Source: Desulfobacula sp.
GTDB taxonomy: Bacteria > Desulfobacterota > Desulfobacteria > Desulfobacterales > Desulfobacteraceae
Length of the DNA: 64,000 bases
Direction of reading: 5' to 3'
Assembly: GCF_014237455.1 (NCBI RefSeq)
Contig: NZ_JABZFL010000041.1
Location: 1-64,000 of the forward strand
Shown: in pieces, positions 45,151-53,573 of the stretch
How positions within the stretch are numbered: the first letter of the stretch is position 1
How the letters are laid out: each line of letters begins with the position of its first letter
Translations under genes and position numbers: made by a program
Notes under the pieces: model-generated
What the model was told of the DNA's origin: nothing
The model's database searches: none
The model's input: the letters and a program-made list of their open reading frames with translations, nothing else

Positions 45151-45333
45151 ATGACAACTCCAGCACATTGCCCAGGTTTTGAGCAATTTAAAAATTTAAA
45201 ATCTTTTACCTGCAATTGCCCTAAATGCAATGCGACAAAGGAAATTTTCTCGGATGAATTTGAAAAAACCCATAAATGCGACAAATGCGGCGAGGAAATA
45301 GATTTCACCTCATGCACCTATGATGCAGGCTAA
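45151..45333 (+). CDS. Small zinc-ribbon protein, 60 aa
   Basis: A 60-aa protein with two close Cys pairs, CNCPKC and CDKCGEE, spaced to bind one zinc ion, plus an extra Cys near each end. It reads MTTPAHCPGFEQFKNLKSF at the start. SD AAAGGAGG is strong and a consensus-like promoter precedes it, so it is likely well expressed. The role is unknown; small rubredoxin-like or zinc-ribbon proteins of this kind occur in sulfate reducers. A 14-bp hairpin follows. Confidence 0.7.
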   Translation: MTTPAHCPGFEQFKNLKSFTCNCPKCNATKEIFSDEFEKTHKCDKCGEEIDFTSCTYDAG

Positions 45334-45745
45334 TAAGCCTGTCATTACGAACCCTATAACATCCTGGTTTTTACCTGTAGTCTAATTTCCCGACTTAAAT
45401 TATAAAAAACCAGGATGTTTGCTATTGAAACCGGCGGTTAAAAAATAATACTACTCTCTTGACCCGTCCTTCCAACTCATGTATCAATATCTATAATGTG
45501 CTTAAATTACGCCGTATCTTAAGTTGAATATCCAAATTTGAACATGATTTAACCCCATCCTCGAACTATCAGATGCTTCTCCTTCTTTATGCTTAAGAAC
45601 TTGAAGATAATAAACATATCTAATACCTATTGAATCTTCTCGATGCTTTGAACCATCAATGGTGTAATCGCAAAATATGACAGCACACTATTGGTGGGAG
45701 ATATAAAGAATCAAACGTGGCAGGAATGGAAAAACGGAGGGGGTT
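45334..45745. other. Spacer with terminator-like hairpin, otherwise nothing recognised
   Basis: About 410 bases without a gene. The hairpin at 45359-45418 lies at the start. TTGACC (45459-45464) and TATCAA (45482-45487) are 17 bases apart and could be a weak promoter about 250 bases before the next gene. Confidence 0.45.
45359..45418 (+). terminator. Hairpin after the zinc-ribbon gene
   Basis: ACATCCTGGTTTTT (45359-45372) pairs perfectly with 45405-45418 across a 32-base loop. The following T-run is short (TTTG), so it is a moderate terminator candidate. Confidence 0.5.
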
Positions 45746-46858
45746 ATGAAAACTATAATTTTTGGAAGCCTAATAGGCGCATTTATATTGATAGCTTGTG
45801 GAATTGCTGCGGGTCAGGCCGAGATTAAGATTGGTATCGCCGGGCCTTTGTCCGGCAGCTCACTCGCTATTGGTGAGCAGCAGGAAGTCGGCGCCCAAAA
45901 GGCGTTCGAGCATCTGAATGACAAAGGCGGCCTCCTTGGTAAAGAGATTGTCGTTATTTCAGTAGATGATAATTGTGAACCGCGACAAGCCAAGGCAGTG
46001 GCGCGGCAACTGGTGAGTGAAGGCGTAATTCTCGTTGTCGGGCACCTTTGTTCCGCCTGTTCCCTTGCTGTCAGCAAGATCTATGAAGAAGCCGGGATCA
46101 TAATGATCACGCCAGCTTCGACCAATCCCAAGGTCACCGATGAAGGGGGACCCAATGTATTTCGGGTGATAGGCCGAGACGACCAGCAAGGAACGATCGC
46201 AGCCAACTACCTGGCCGACAATCACAGCAAAAGCAATATTGCGATCATCCATGACAGTCAGGCCTATGGTTTGGGCTTGGCAATGTTTACAAAGAGCCAG
46301 CTGAACAAACGAGGCATTACCGAAGTGATGTTAGGCAGTTACATAACAGATCAAAAGGACTACAGGTCGATTGTAGACAAACTAGTCTCTAAACAAACTG
46401 ACGTTCTCTACGCCGGTGGTTATTCTGGCGATATTGGAATCATTCTGCGCCAGGCCAAAAAGGAGCTACCCAATCTTCGTTTGTTTTCCGGCGACTCGCT
46501 GGTAAATGCCCAGTTCATGTTCGTCGCGGGCGAAGCAAGTGAAGGCACCTATTTTACCTTTGGCCCGGATATGCGCTTGAAGCCGGAGGCCGGAGACGTC
46601 GTTGCTGCCATTCGGGAAGAAGATGCCTACGAGCCAGAAGGTTATACCTTGTATAGTTATGGCGCTGTGCAGGCCTGGGCACAGGCAGTTATCATAGCGG
46701 GCTCCTTGAAACCTGAAGCTGTCATTAATTCCTTGAAAACAAACAGCTTTGACACCGTGCTGGGTAAGATCGGCTTTGATGAAAAGGGTGACGTTACGGG
46801 TATCAGCACCTTTGTTTGGTATGTCTTCGACAAGGAAGACTACTCGCTGGCTAAATGA
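45746..46858 (+). CDS. Branched-chain-amino-acid-type binding protein next to a cyclase
   Basis: A 370-aa type I periplasmic binding protein with a cleavable signal (MKTIIFGSLIGAFILIACG; possible cleavage after GQA, and the ACG could also act as a lipobox). It has KIGIAGPLSGSSLAIGEQ, VSVDDNCEPRQAKAVA and ITPASTNPKVTDEGG, typical of LivJ/LivK. SD GGAGGGGG. There are no transporter genes; the next gene, 79 bases on, is a membrane cyclase. I infer that the liganded protein is read by the cyclase's periplasmic domain. Third positions are GC-richer than in neighbouring genes, suggesting later acquisition. Confidence 0.88.
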   Translation: MKTIIFGSLIGAFILIACGIAAGQAEIKIGIAGPLSGSSLAIGEQQEVGAQKAFEHLNDKGGLLGKEIVVISVDDNCEPRQAKAVARQLVSEGVILVVGHLCSACSLAVSKIYEEAGIIMITPASTNPKVTDEGGPNVFRVIGRDDQQGTIAANYLADNHSKSNIAIIHDSQAYGLGLAMFTKSQLNKRGITEVMLGSYITDQKDYRSIVDKLVSKQTDVLYAGGYSGDIGIILRQAKKELPNLRLFSGDSLVNAQFMFVAGEASEGTYFTFGPDMRLKPEAGDVVAAIREEDAYEPEGYTLYSYGAVQAWAQAVIIAGSLKPEAVINSLKTNSFDTVLGKIGFDEKGDVTGISTFVWYVFDKEDYSLAK

Positions 46859-46937
46859 GCGGATTGAATAGTAGCTCACCCAGTTCCATATAGGTGCTGT
46901 AATCCATCGAGATGCTGACCACGGGAATTTATGACGA

Positions 46938-49316
46938 GTGAATGAACCATACAAATTTGCATCAATGGGTGTTCGAGGGCGGCTGCTGCTTGCGTTTCTG
47001 GGAATCTCTATGTTCTCACTGGTCGCTGCGGCCTCCGGTTTGTATTCCCTAACGCAGGTTGGTAGCGCACTCAACAAGATAACTGAGCAACGCGTGCCCG
47101 AAGCTTTGTCTTGGTTGGAGCTGTCACGGCGCGTGGAAAGTGTCGTGCACGCGGCACCTGCCTTGCTGGCAGTGAACACCGATAGCGCACGGATAGAAAT
47201 TTCGAAAGAAATCACCTCACAAATTTCTCAGCTTGAGCCGTTTCTGCATCAAAGCAGAAGCTATGAGACAGAAGATGAAAAGACAGCAATGGCTAATGTC
47301 TTGAATTTGTTTGCCGATATGGCTCAAAATCTCTTAAGCCTGGATGAGCTTGTAAAAAAAAGGCTTACCATTGTCGCGTTCAAAGGAAAACGGATTCGCG
47401 ACCTATCAAGGGCCAATAGTATAGCCAAGCGAATGCTGGCACCTGGTGAGCGAATACTCGATGCCCAGATGGCGGATTTGAACAGGATTCAGGAAGCGGC
47501 CGAATCAAACAAATTATCAACCGAAAAGTCAGATCTTGTGAATTCGATAATCAGCTTAATTCCACAACAAAGGGCCGTGCTTCTGGTCGACTCAATTCAC
47601 AACAACCTCCTGAAAATCACAGACGCTGACACCACTGAACGGATTGATGTCTTGATATTTCCTCTGAAAAAATATCTCAAGGAACTGTATGAGGTTTCTC
47701 TAGTAGTTTCAAAACAAGCGAAAAGACGTCTGGCGAGGAAAGTCGCTTTACTTGAGGACCTGACATTCGGCCAAAAGAGTCTCTCGGAGATCAGAAAGAA
47801 TGAATTGACCGTCATCGCCCAAGCCGAAGCGCTCTTGGCTGTCAACGTGAAATTGTCAAACTTTTTGACTAACAGGGTAGACTTCCTGGTAAATAGTGCG
47901 AGTTCGGATATTGAGAAATCGAACATTCAAGCTGTAGCGATCCAGGTGCTCAACCGAAATATTTTGATCGGCATCGCCGCTCTGAGTCTCTTAAGCTCTT
48001 TCCTCATCGTGTGGCTCTATGTTGGGCGTAACCTGATTGCCAGGCTAACAGCACTCAGTGATAGCATGCTCGCGATTGCCGGAGGTAACCTCAAAGCGCC
48101 TTTGCCGGATTCCGGCAGCAGTGACGAGATCGGCCGGATGGCAGAGTCTCTGGTCGTCTTTCGTGATACTGCGATCGAAGTTAAAGAAAACAATCTGCGC
48201 AACATTGAAACGGCGCGTCGAAGGCTGGTCGATGCCATTGAAAATTCATCTGAAGGCTTCGCGTTCTTTGATCCTGATGACCGTTTGGTGCTTTGTAACA
48301 CCAGGTATAAGGAAATACTTTTCCCGAATACGGACATCGACATTGAACCGGGAACGGCGTTTGAAACTATCATTCGAAGATCTGCCGAAAATGGAAACAT
48401 TGTTGACGCAGAGGGCCGTATAGACGAGTGGTTTGCAGATCGTATGGCGTTTCATCATGACCCTGGTGAACCAAGGATTCAGCAACGTAGTGGTGGTCAG
48501 TGGATTCTGATCACTGAACGCAAAACCGGGGATGGCGGAATTGTTGCAATTTACTCCGATATTACAGACCTGAAGCGTCGCGAGGAGGAGCTCACCACTA
48601 AGTCAAACGCTTTGGAAGAAACCAACGAGAGACTAAAAAAAGCTCAAGTACAAATCTCGAAGTACATTGATCCGCATGTGACGGAAAAAATATTTAAAGG
48701 TGAATTTACCGCTGAGTTATCTCACCAGCGAAAAAAGCTGACCATGTTTTTCTCCGATATCAAGGATTTCACCCAATTTACCGACGCTGCCGATCCTGAA
48801 GACGTGGCAAAGTTGCTAAATGAATATTTAGGGGAGATGGCCCAGATAGTTCGTACATGGGGTGGAACCATCCCGCAATTTACCGGGGACAGCATTTATG
48901 CAATCTTTGGGGCACCGGATTCAAAGGGAGAGCGAGAAGATGCTTTAGCGTGCTTACGTATGGCGTTGGAGATGCAAAAGAAAATGAAATCTATTCGAGA
49001 GAAATGGTGGAACCAGGGTGTCCAATTTCCCTTCGAAATTCGCTGCGGCATTCATACGGGTATGGCCAATGTGGGCAATTATGGTTCTGAAGGATTTATG
49101 GAATATTCAGCCATCGGCCTTAATACAAATCTTGCTTCTCGCTTGGAACAAGCCTGTCAACCAGGTGAGATATATCTATCACATGCCTCGTGGGCCTTGG
49201 TTAACGATGAGATCCTTTGCGAGGAAGTCGGCACTATTGAGGTTAAAGGGTTCCACTATCCCATTCAGACTTACCGTGTTCTACAGCCTGAAGTGGAAAT
49301 AGCTCCTGAATCTTGA
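46938..49316 (+). CDS. Membrane HAMP-PAS class III adenylate/guanylate cyclase
   Basis: A 792-aa sensor. TM1 is at about residues 12-35, followed by a ~300-residue helical periplasmic domain, TM2 at about 340-360, HAMP (about 360-412), PAS (about 428-540) and a class III cyclase domain (about 595-780). Both metal aspartates are present (FFSDIKDFT; FTGDSIYAIFG), as are the transition-state Asn and Arg (NLASRLE). The substrate-selecting positions are unusual: Gln replaces the usual Lys in IPQFTGD, and Leu replaces the usual Asp/Thr in AIGLNTN. GTG at 46938 is the assumed start; ATG at 46965 also works and neither has a good SD. Confidence 0.88.
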   Translation: MNEPYKFASMGVRGRLLLAFLGISMFSLVAAASGLYSLTQVGSALNKITEQRVPEALSWLELSRRVESVVHAAPALLAVNTDSARIEISKEITSQISQLEPFLHQSRSYETEDEKTAMANVLNLFADMAQNLLSLDELVKKRLTIVAFKGKRIRDLSRANSIAKRMLAPGERILDAQMADLNRIQEAAESNKLSTEKSDLVNSIISLIPQQRAVLLVDSIHNNLLKITDADTTERIDVLIFPLKKYLKELYEVSLVVSKQAKRRLARKVALLEDLTFGQKSLSEIRKNELTVIAQAEALLAVNVKLSNFLTNRVDFLVNSASSDIEKSNIQAVAIQVLNRNILIGIAALSLLSSFLIVWLYVGRNLIARLTALSDSMLAIAGGNLKAPLPDSGSSDEIGRMAESLVVFRDTAIEVKENNLRNIETARRRLVDAIENSSEGFAFFDPDDRLVLCNTRYKEILFPNTDIDIEPGTAFETIIRRSAENGNIVDAEGRIDEWFADRMAFHHDPGEPRIQQRSGGQWILITERKTGDGGIVAIYSDITDLKRREEELTTKSNALEETNERLKKAQVQISKYIDPHVTEKIFKGEFTAELSHQRKKLTMFFSDIKDFTQFTDAADPEDVAKLLNEYLGEMAQIVRTWGGTIPQFTGDSIYAIFGAPDSKGEREDALACLRMALEMQKKMKSIREKWWNQGVQFPFEIRCGIHTGMANVGNYGSEGFMEYSAIGLNTNLASRLEQACQPGEIYLSHASWALVNDEILCEEVGTIEVKGFHYPIQTYRVLQPEVEIAPES

Positions 49317-49503
49317 AATTTTCTATATCGGTCAGATTGGAGTAACTTCTCCATCATAATTGACCACCTTTGATCATTTCACTAAATTCTGATTGGGATC
49401 CATCAATACCCTTTCTTCGTTTTGATTTATGATATAAATAGAGATGAAAAAATATTTCAATTTACATGCGATTGATCTGAAATAGCAAAGAACTTGTCTT
49501 GTC

Positions 49504-49532
49504 TTGACAATAAAGCAGGAATCTAATAAAAA
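49504..49532 (+). promoter_or_regulatory. Promoter of the FecB-type transporter operon
   Basis: TTGACA (49504-49509), 17-base spacer, TAAAAA (49527-49532). The start would fall near 49540, giving a leader of about 125 bases. Confidence 0.55.
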
Positions 49533-49541
49533 TAATAAAAC

Positions 49542-49559
49542 TTTTGTCTGAAGACAAAA
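49542..49559. promoter_or_regulatory. Operator-like palindrome
   Basis: TTTTGTCT-GA-AGACAAAA is a perfect 8+8 inverted repeat directly at the expected transcription start, where a repressor would block initiation. Confidence 0.5.
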
Positions 49560-49590
49560 AATAAAATTGTAAAAATATAATATTAAAATT

Positions 49591-49655
49591 AAGCCATGAA
49601 GGCTAGTAATTCCTTTTTTAGAGGGATTATACCTTTGTGGCTTTTTTATTTTTAG
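49591..49655 (+). terminator. Attenuator-like terminator before the FecB-type gene
   Basis: AAGCCATGAAGG (49591-49602) pairs with CCTTTGTGGCTT (49632-49643) over 12 positions including two G-U pairs. An inner stem TAATTCC/GGGATTA closes the loop. TTTTTATTTTT follows. It ends about 12 bases before the start codon and downstream of the operon promoter, so it should attenuate the operon unless relieved. Confidence 0.65.
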
Positions 49656-49666
49656 AGGAGAGGACG

Positions 49667-50776
49667 ATGAAAAAAATATATTTTACCCCATTATTTACTT
49701 TTCTGTTTTTGGCTGTCTTTACGTGTCTTGCCATTGCTCAGCCGTTAAGACAGGTAACAGATGCCAACCTGCGAGTAGTCAACTTACCCCAGAAAATTGA
49801 CCGGATAATCTGTTCCGGCCCAGGAAGTTTAAGGCTGATCACCTATTTCGATGCCCAGGATCTTGTTGTGGCTGTTGATGATATGGAAACAAAAAAGAGG
49901 AAATTTGATGCCCGCCCTTATTTTCTGGCCAATCCACAATTTAAAGAACTTCCTGTTTTCGGGGGATTCAGAGGGTATGATGATCCTGAAAAAATACTGG
50001 GATTAAAAAATTTCCCCCAGGTTATTTTTAAAACATACGCCACCATGGGATATGATCCGGTTGAGCTTGAACAAAAAACCGGGATTCCAGTTGTCATCCT
50101 TGAATATGGCGACCTTTTCAAAGGCAGGAAAAAATTTTTCAATGCACTGAATATCATCGGTCAGGTATTGCAAAAAGAATCCCGGGCTAAAGAATTGATC
50201 TATTTTTTTAATGAACATATTCATGAGCTTGAAAATAGGACTAAAAATATTGCTGATAAAAAGACCTGCTTTATCGGGGGAATTGCATTCAAGGGTCCCC
50301 ATGGGTTTCAATCCACAGAGCCCTCTTACCCTCCTTTTCAATTTATCAATGCAAAAAATATTGCCTCAACCGGAGATATGACAGGTAAAAGTTTCCATCA
50401 CAGCAACTTTTCCAAAGAAAAAATACTACAGGCTGACCCTGATATCCTGTTTCTGGATCTATCCACCCTTCAGATGGGAGAAGATCATGGCGGTCTTCAT
50501 GAACTCAAAAATGACCCGGTTTACAAGGGACTGACTGCTGTAACCACTAATAATGTATACGGCGTACTTCCCTATAACTGGTACACTCAAAATTTTGGAT
50601 CTATCCTTGCGGATGCCTGGTATATTGGAAAAATATTATATCCTGACAGGTTTGCCGATACAGACCCTGAAAAAAAAGCTGATGATATCTATGAATTCCT
50701 TGTTTCAAAGCCTGTTTTTGATTCAATGAATTCCTTGTTCAAAAACATGGTTTTTAAACCCGTGGATATAAATTAA
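49667..50776 (+). CDS. Periplasmic binding protein, FecB/BtuF-like (metal or cofactor importer)
   Basis: A 369-aa type III (helical-backbone) binding protein with a signal peptide MKKIYFTPLFTFLFLAVF... cleaved near AIAQP. It has VNLPQKIDRIICSGPGSLR at the domain start and PDILFLDLST. ATG at 49667 has AGAGGAGAGG; the frame opens at 49637 without SD. The permease follows after 12 bases. The substrate could be cobalamin, a siderophore, or molybdate/tungstate as in the BtuCD-like MolABC systems. The adjacent FmdE gene favours Mo/W and the B12-riboswitch gene downstream favours cobalamin; undecided. Confidence 0.8.
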   Translation: MKKIYFTPLFTFLFLAVFTCLAIAQPLRQVTDANLRVVNLPQKIDRIICSGPGSLRLITYFDAQDLVVAVDDMETKKRKFDARPYFLANPQFKELPVFGGFRGYDDPEKILGLKNFPQVIFKTYATMGYDPVELEQKTGIPVVILEYGDLFKGRKKFFNALNIIGQVLQKESRAKELIYFFNEHIHELENRTKNIADKKTCFIGGIAFKGPHGFQSTEPSYPPFQFINAKNIASTGDMTGKSFHHSNFSKEKILQADPDILFLDLSTLQMGEDHGGLHELKNDPVYKGLTAVTTNNVYGVLPYNWYTQNFGSILADAWYIGKILYPDRFADTDPEKKADDIYEFLVSKPVFDSMNSLFKNMVFKPVDIN

Positions 50777-50788
50777 AGGCTGCAAACA

Positions 50789-51859
50789 ATGCATTTTGAA
50801 AATGGTGAGATATCAGAGGAATATTCTGCTTATATAAGAAAAAAAACGGTGTTTATTTTCCTGGTTTTTATTGTCCTTATCCTGATGATTATTATCAGCA
50901 TATCTCTTGGGTCAGTCCATATAGGCTTTATTGAAGTTATTAAAACTCTTTTGAACAATTCCGATTCCAGGCAATTTGAGCTGATCATCTGGAACATAAG
51001 ATTGCCCCAGACCCTGACAGCCGTGGTTGCCGGTGCAGGTCTTGCCGCTTCCGGTGCTGTCATGCAGTCTGTCTTGAGAAATCCTCTGGCATCACCTTTT
51101 ACCCTTGGCATTGCCCATGCCGCTGCATTTGGTGCTGCCTTTTCCGTCATGATCCTTGGGACGGGTGTAATGGCAAGCTCTTTAAATGATGCCTTAAATA
51201 TTTCAAACCCCGTGATTACCTTATCATCTGCCTTTTTCTTTTCCATGGTAACGGCCTGCATTATCACCTACATCTCAAAGATCAGGGGATCTTCTCCGGA
51301 AATCATGGTGCTGACGGGGATTGCATTAGGCTCACTTTTTATGGCCGGAACCATGCTCCTTCAATTCTTTGCCGATGATGTTCAACTTGCTGCCATGGTG
51401 TTCTGGACATTTGGAGATGTTGCCAGGGCAGACTGGAAGGATTTTTACTTCCTTTCCGGGGTAACCTTCTGTCTTTTGGTCTATTTTCTGGCCAACACAA
51501 AAAATTACAATGCAATGGATATGGGAGATGAAACAGCTAAAGGACTGGGCGTAAAGGTTGAAATGGTAAGGCTTTCAGCCATGATGGCGGCATCTCTTGC
51601 TACATCTGTAATCATCTCTTTTATCGGTATTATCAGTTTTATAGGGCTTGTGGCCCCACATATTGTCCGGCGGGTGATCGGTGATGATCAAAGGTTTCTC
51701 ATGCCGGCCTCCATTCTTGTGGGTGCTTTGATCTTGCTGTCTGCTGATATTGTGGCAAGGCTGGTCCTTTTACCCCATGTACTTCCTGTTTCTATTTTTA
51801 CCTCATTCCTTGGAGCGCCCGTGTTTATTTATCTCATCATCAAAGGATATAGAAAATGA
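50789..51859 (+). CDS. FecCD/BtuC-family ABC permease
   Basis: A 356-aa inner-membrane permease with about 10 helices. It shows RLPQTLTAVVAGAGLAASGAV, NPLASPFTLGIAHAAAFGA and GLVAPHIVRRVIGDD, all hallmarks of the type II importer permeases for B12, haem and siderophores. It overlaps the ATPase gene by four bases. Confidence 0.9.
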   Translation: MHFENGEISEEYSAYIRKKTVFIFLVFIVLILMIIISISLGSVHIGFIEVIKTLLNNSDSRQFELIIWNIRLPQTLTAVVAGAGLAASGAVMQSVLRNPLASPFTLGIAHAAAFGAAFSVMILGTGVMASSLNDALNISNPVITLSSAFFFSMVTACIITYISKIRGSSPEIMVLTGIALGSLFMAGTMLLQFFADDVQLAAMVFWTFGDVARADWKDFYFLSGVTFCLLVYFLANTKNYNAMDMGDETAKGLGVKVEMVRLSAMMAASLATSVIISFIGIISFIGLVAPHIVRRVIGDDQRFLMPASILVGALILLSADIVARLVLLPHVLPVSIFTSFLGAPVFIYLIIKGYRK

Positions 51860-52626
51860 TTCTTAAAGTGAATGATCTTGAATTTCAGTATAATAGCCAT
51901 AAAACCCTGAAAAATGTCAGTTTTTCTATTCAACGGGGTGAAACAACCGTGATTCTCGGGCCCAATGGTGTTGGCAAGACAACCCTGCTTAAATGCCTGA
52001 ATTCCATCCTTACTCCCCAGAACGGGGATATCCTTGTTAAGGACAAAAACATCAGGGCAATGGATATTAACCAAATCGCAAAAGAAATCTCCTATGTGGC
52101 ACAAAAGAATGAAACGGCAAGGATTACGGCATTTGACGCCATTCTCCTGGGAAGACATCCCCATATCCGTTATAAAACAAGGCCCGATGATTTAAAAAAA
52201 GTAGATGCCGTCATAAAAAGGCTGGATCTTTCCCATCTGTGCCTGAAATACCTGGATCAGATGAGCGGGGGAGAACTGCAGAAAGTATCCATTGCAAGGG
52301 CCCTTGTCCAACAGACAGACCTTCTGTTGCTGGATGAACCCACAAGCAGTCTTGACCTGAAAAACCAGACAGATATTCTCGGGTTGATAAAACATATTGT
52401 AAAAGGACATAATATTGCTGCGGTAATGACCATGCATGACCTGAATACAGCCTTGCGGTTTTCAGATCAGTATTTATTTTTAAAGGATAAAACAATTTAT
52501 GGGGCTGGAAAAATAAATAAAATCTCCGCAAAAATGATAGAAGCCGTTTATGGCGTCAGCGTTGAAATCGTTTATCACAAAGGATTCCCCCTGGTCATCC
52601 CCATTGAGAATAAAAAAGCAGCCTGA
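51856..52626 (+). CDS. ABC importer ATPase, BtuD/FecE type
   Basis: A 256-aa ATPase with Walker A GPNGVGKTT, Q-loop YVAQKN, signature MSGGELQKVSIARAL, Walker B LLLLDEPTSSLD and H-loop MTMHDLNTAL. It is the energy subunit of the binding protein-permease pair before it. FmdE follows after 22 bases. Confidence 0.92.
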   Translation: MILKVNDLEFQYNSHKTLKNVSFSIQRGETTVILGPNGVGKTTLLKCLNSILTPQNGDILVKDKNIRAMDINQIAKEISYVAQKNETARITAFDAILLGRHPHIRYKTRPDDLKKVDAVIKRLDLSHLCLKYLDQMSGGELQKVSIARALVQQTDLLLLDEPTSSLDLKNQTDILGLIKHIVKGHNIAAVMTMHDLNTALRFSDQYLFLKDKTIYGAGKINKISAKMIEAVYGVSVEIVYHKGFPLVIPIENKKAA

Positions 52627-52648
52627 ATTGAAAAAAAGGAGATTACAA

Positions 52649-53266
52649 ATGACGTGTTCAATTAAAAAAGAAGTGATTGAAAAAACGATAGAGTTTCACG
52701 GCCATAGTTGCCCTGGCCTGGCTATAGGCATTCGGGTATCCGAACTTGCAATGGAAAAACTTGATATCCAAAATGCAAAAGCACCTGTATGCGTTACTGA
52801 AACAGACATGTGCGGTGTGGATGCCATCCAGTTTCTGACAGGATGTTCTTATGGCAAGGGCAACCTGATCCACAAAGATTACGGCAAGTCCGCATTTACC
52901 TTTTATGACAGAGATTCTCAAAAAGGTTTTCGAGCCGTATTCATGGATAATTTTGCTGATGATGAAAAGCAAACGGATGACACAAGAGTATTAATGAAAA
53001 AAATGATCCAAGGCAATGCCACAAAGCAAGAAGAAGAACAGCTTCAAAAATTACGGAACGACCGAATCAACCGGATACTTCAGGCTGATTTAAAAAATAT
53101 TTTTTTGACAGAAGATGTGGACACCCCTCCGGTAAGACCTGCCCGGATTCTGAAAAGCATTCAATGTGACTCCTGTGGTGAAACAACGATGGAATCCCGC
53201 ATCCGGCTGTTTGATGACAAAAACCTGTGTATCCCCTGCTTTCAGAATGTGGAACAAAAAATTTAG
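52649..53266 (+). CDS. FmdE-family protein with C-terminal zinc finger
   Basis: A 205-aa protein. The N-terminal FmdE domain has IEFHGHSCPGLAIGIRVS near residue 12 and ETDMCGVDAIQFLTGCS, with Cys and His positions that bind a metal in FmdE structures. The C-terminal ~35 residues form a TraR/DksA-like zinc finger (CDSCGE ... CIPC). FmdE was named from the formylmethanofuran dehydrogenase locus but is not a catalytic subunit. Here it is the last gene of the importer operon, so it may bind or chaperone the imported metal. ATG at 52649 has AAGGAG; the longer frame lies inside the ATPase gene. Confidence 0.85.
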   Translation: MTCSIKKEVIEKTIEFHGHSCPGLAIGIRVSELAMEKLDIQNAKAPVCVTETDMCGVDAIQFLTGCSYGKGNLIHKDYGKSAFTFYDRDSQKGFRAVFMDNFADDEKQTDDTRVLMKKMIQGNATKQEEEQLQKLRNDRINRILQADLKNIFLTEDVDTPPVRPARILKSIQCDSCGETTMESRIRLFDDKNLCIPCFQNVEQKI

Positions 53267-53281
53267 TTTTACAAAAAAATA

Positions 53282-53310
53282 TTGACTTGATCTCCTTTGT
53301 TTTGTAAATA
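53282..53310 (+). promoter_or_regulatory. Sigma-70 promoter of the riboswitch-cobT transcript
   Basis: TTGACT (53282-53287), exactly 17 bases, then TAAATA (53305-53310). Transcription would start near 53317, just before the aptamer. Confidence 0.7.
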
Positions 53311-53326
53311 ATTATCGTAATTTTTT

Positions 53327-53482
53327 ATGGTTGCCTTGGCCAACGGAATACGGTGAAACTCCGTGACGGTCCCGCCGCTGTGATCGGAAACATCTGTTTT
53401 TTGCTATAGCCACTGTGAAAGCGGGAAGGCCAAAAAAACAGATTTAATGCCGGAAGTCAGAAGACGAGCCAGGTAACAATCT
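53327..53482 (+). ncRNA. Cobalamin (B12) riboswitch
   Basis: The conserved elements occur in order: an ACGGTGAAACTCCG stem, GACGGTCCCGCCGCTGTGA, GCCACTGTGAAAGCGGGAAGGC, and the closing GCCGGAAGTCAGAAGACGAGCC. The aptamer binds adenosylcobalamin and represses B12-related genes. A terminator follows, so control is by transcription attenuation of cobT. Confidence 0.93.
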
Positions 53483-53499
53483 TTGTGAAACCCAATGGC

Positions 53500-53541
53500 A
53501 AAGGGTTTTGTAAGAATTCATCTCTTGCAAAACCCTTTTTT
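53500..53541 (+). terminator. Riboswitch expression-platform terminator
   Basis: AAAGGGTTTTGTAAG (53500-53514) pairs with CTTGCAAAACCCTTT (53524-53538; one G-U pair) and runs into T residues. An alternative hairpin, CTCTTGCAAAA (53522-53532) with TTTTGCAAGAG (53544-53554), uses the same right arm. Confidence 0.8.
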
Positions 53542-53573
53542 GATTTTGCAAGAGGTCCAATAGCGAGGAGACT

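Larger units (their letters stand above)
49317..49666. other. Leader/control region of the FecB-type transporter operon
   Basis: There is no gene. It contains a sigma-70 promoter, a palindrome at the expected transcription start and a terminator hairpin ending just before the SD, all listed separately. Confidence 0.65.
53267..53573. other. Leader of cobT: promoter, cobalamin riboswitch and terminator
   Basis: No protein gene lies here; the whole spacer is regulatory and its parts are listed separately. Confidence 0.85.

Noticed and set aside
46466-47215. 249-codon minus-strand frame across the binding-protein/cyclase junction
   Set aside because: Antisense to two well-supported genes; its length follows from the higher GC of this stretch.
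49440-49666. Cobalamin or Moco riboswitch before the FecB-type gene
   Set aside because: None of the conserved aptamer motifs is present; only a palindrome and a terminator hairpin are seen.
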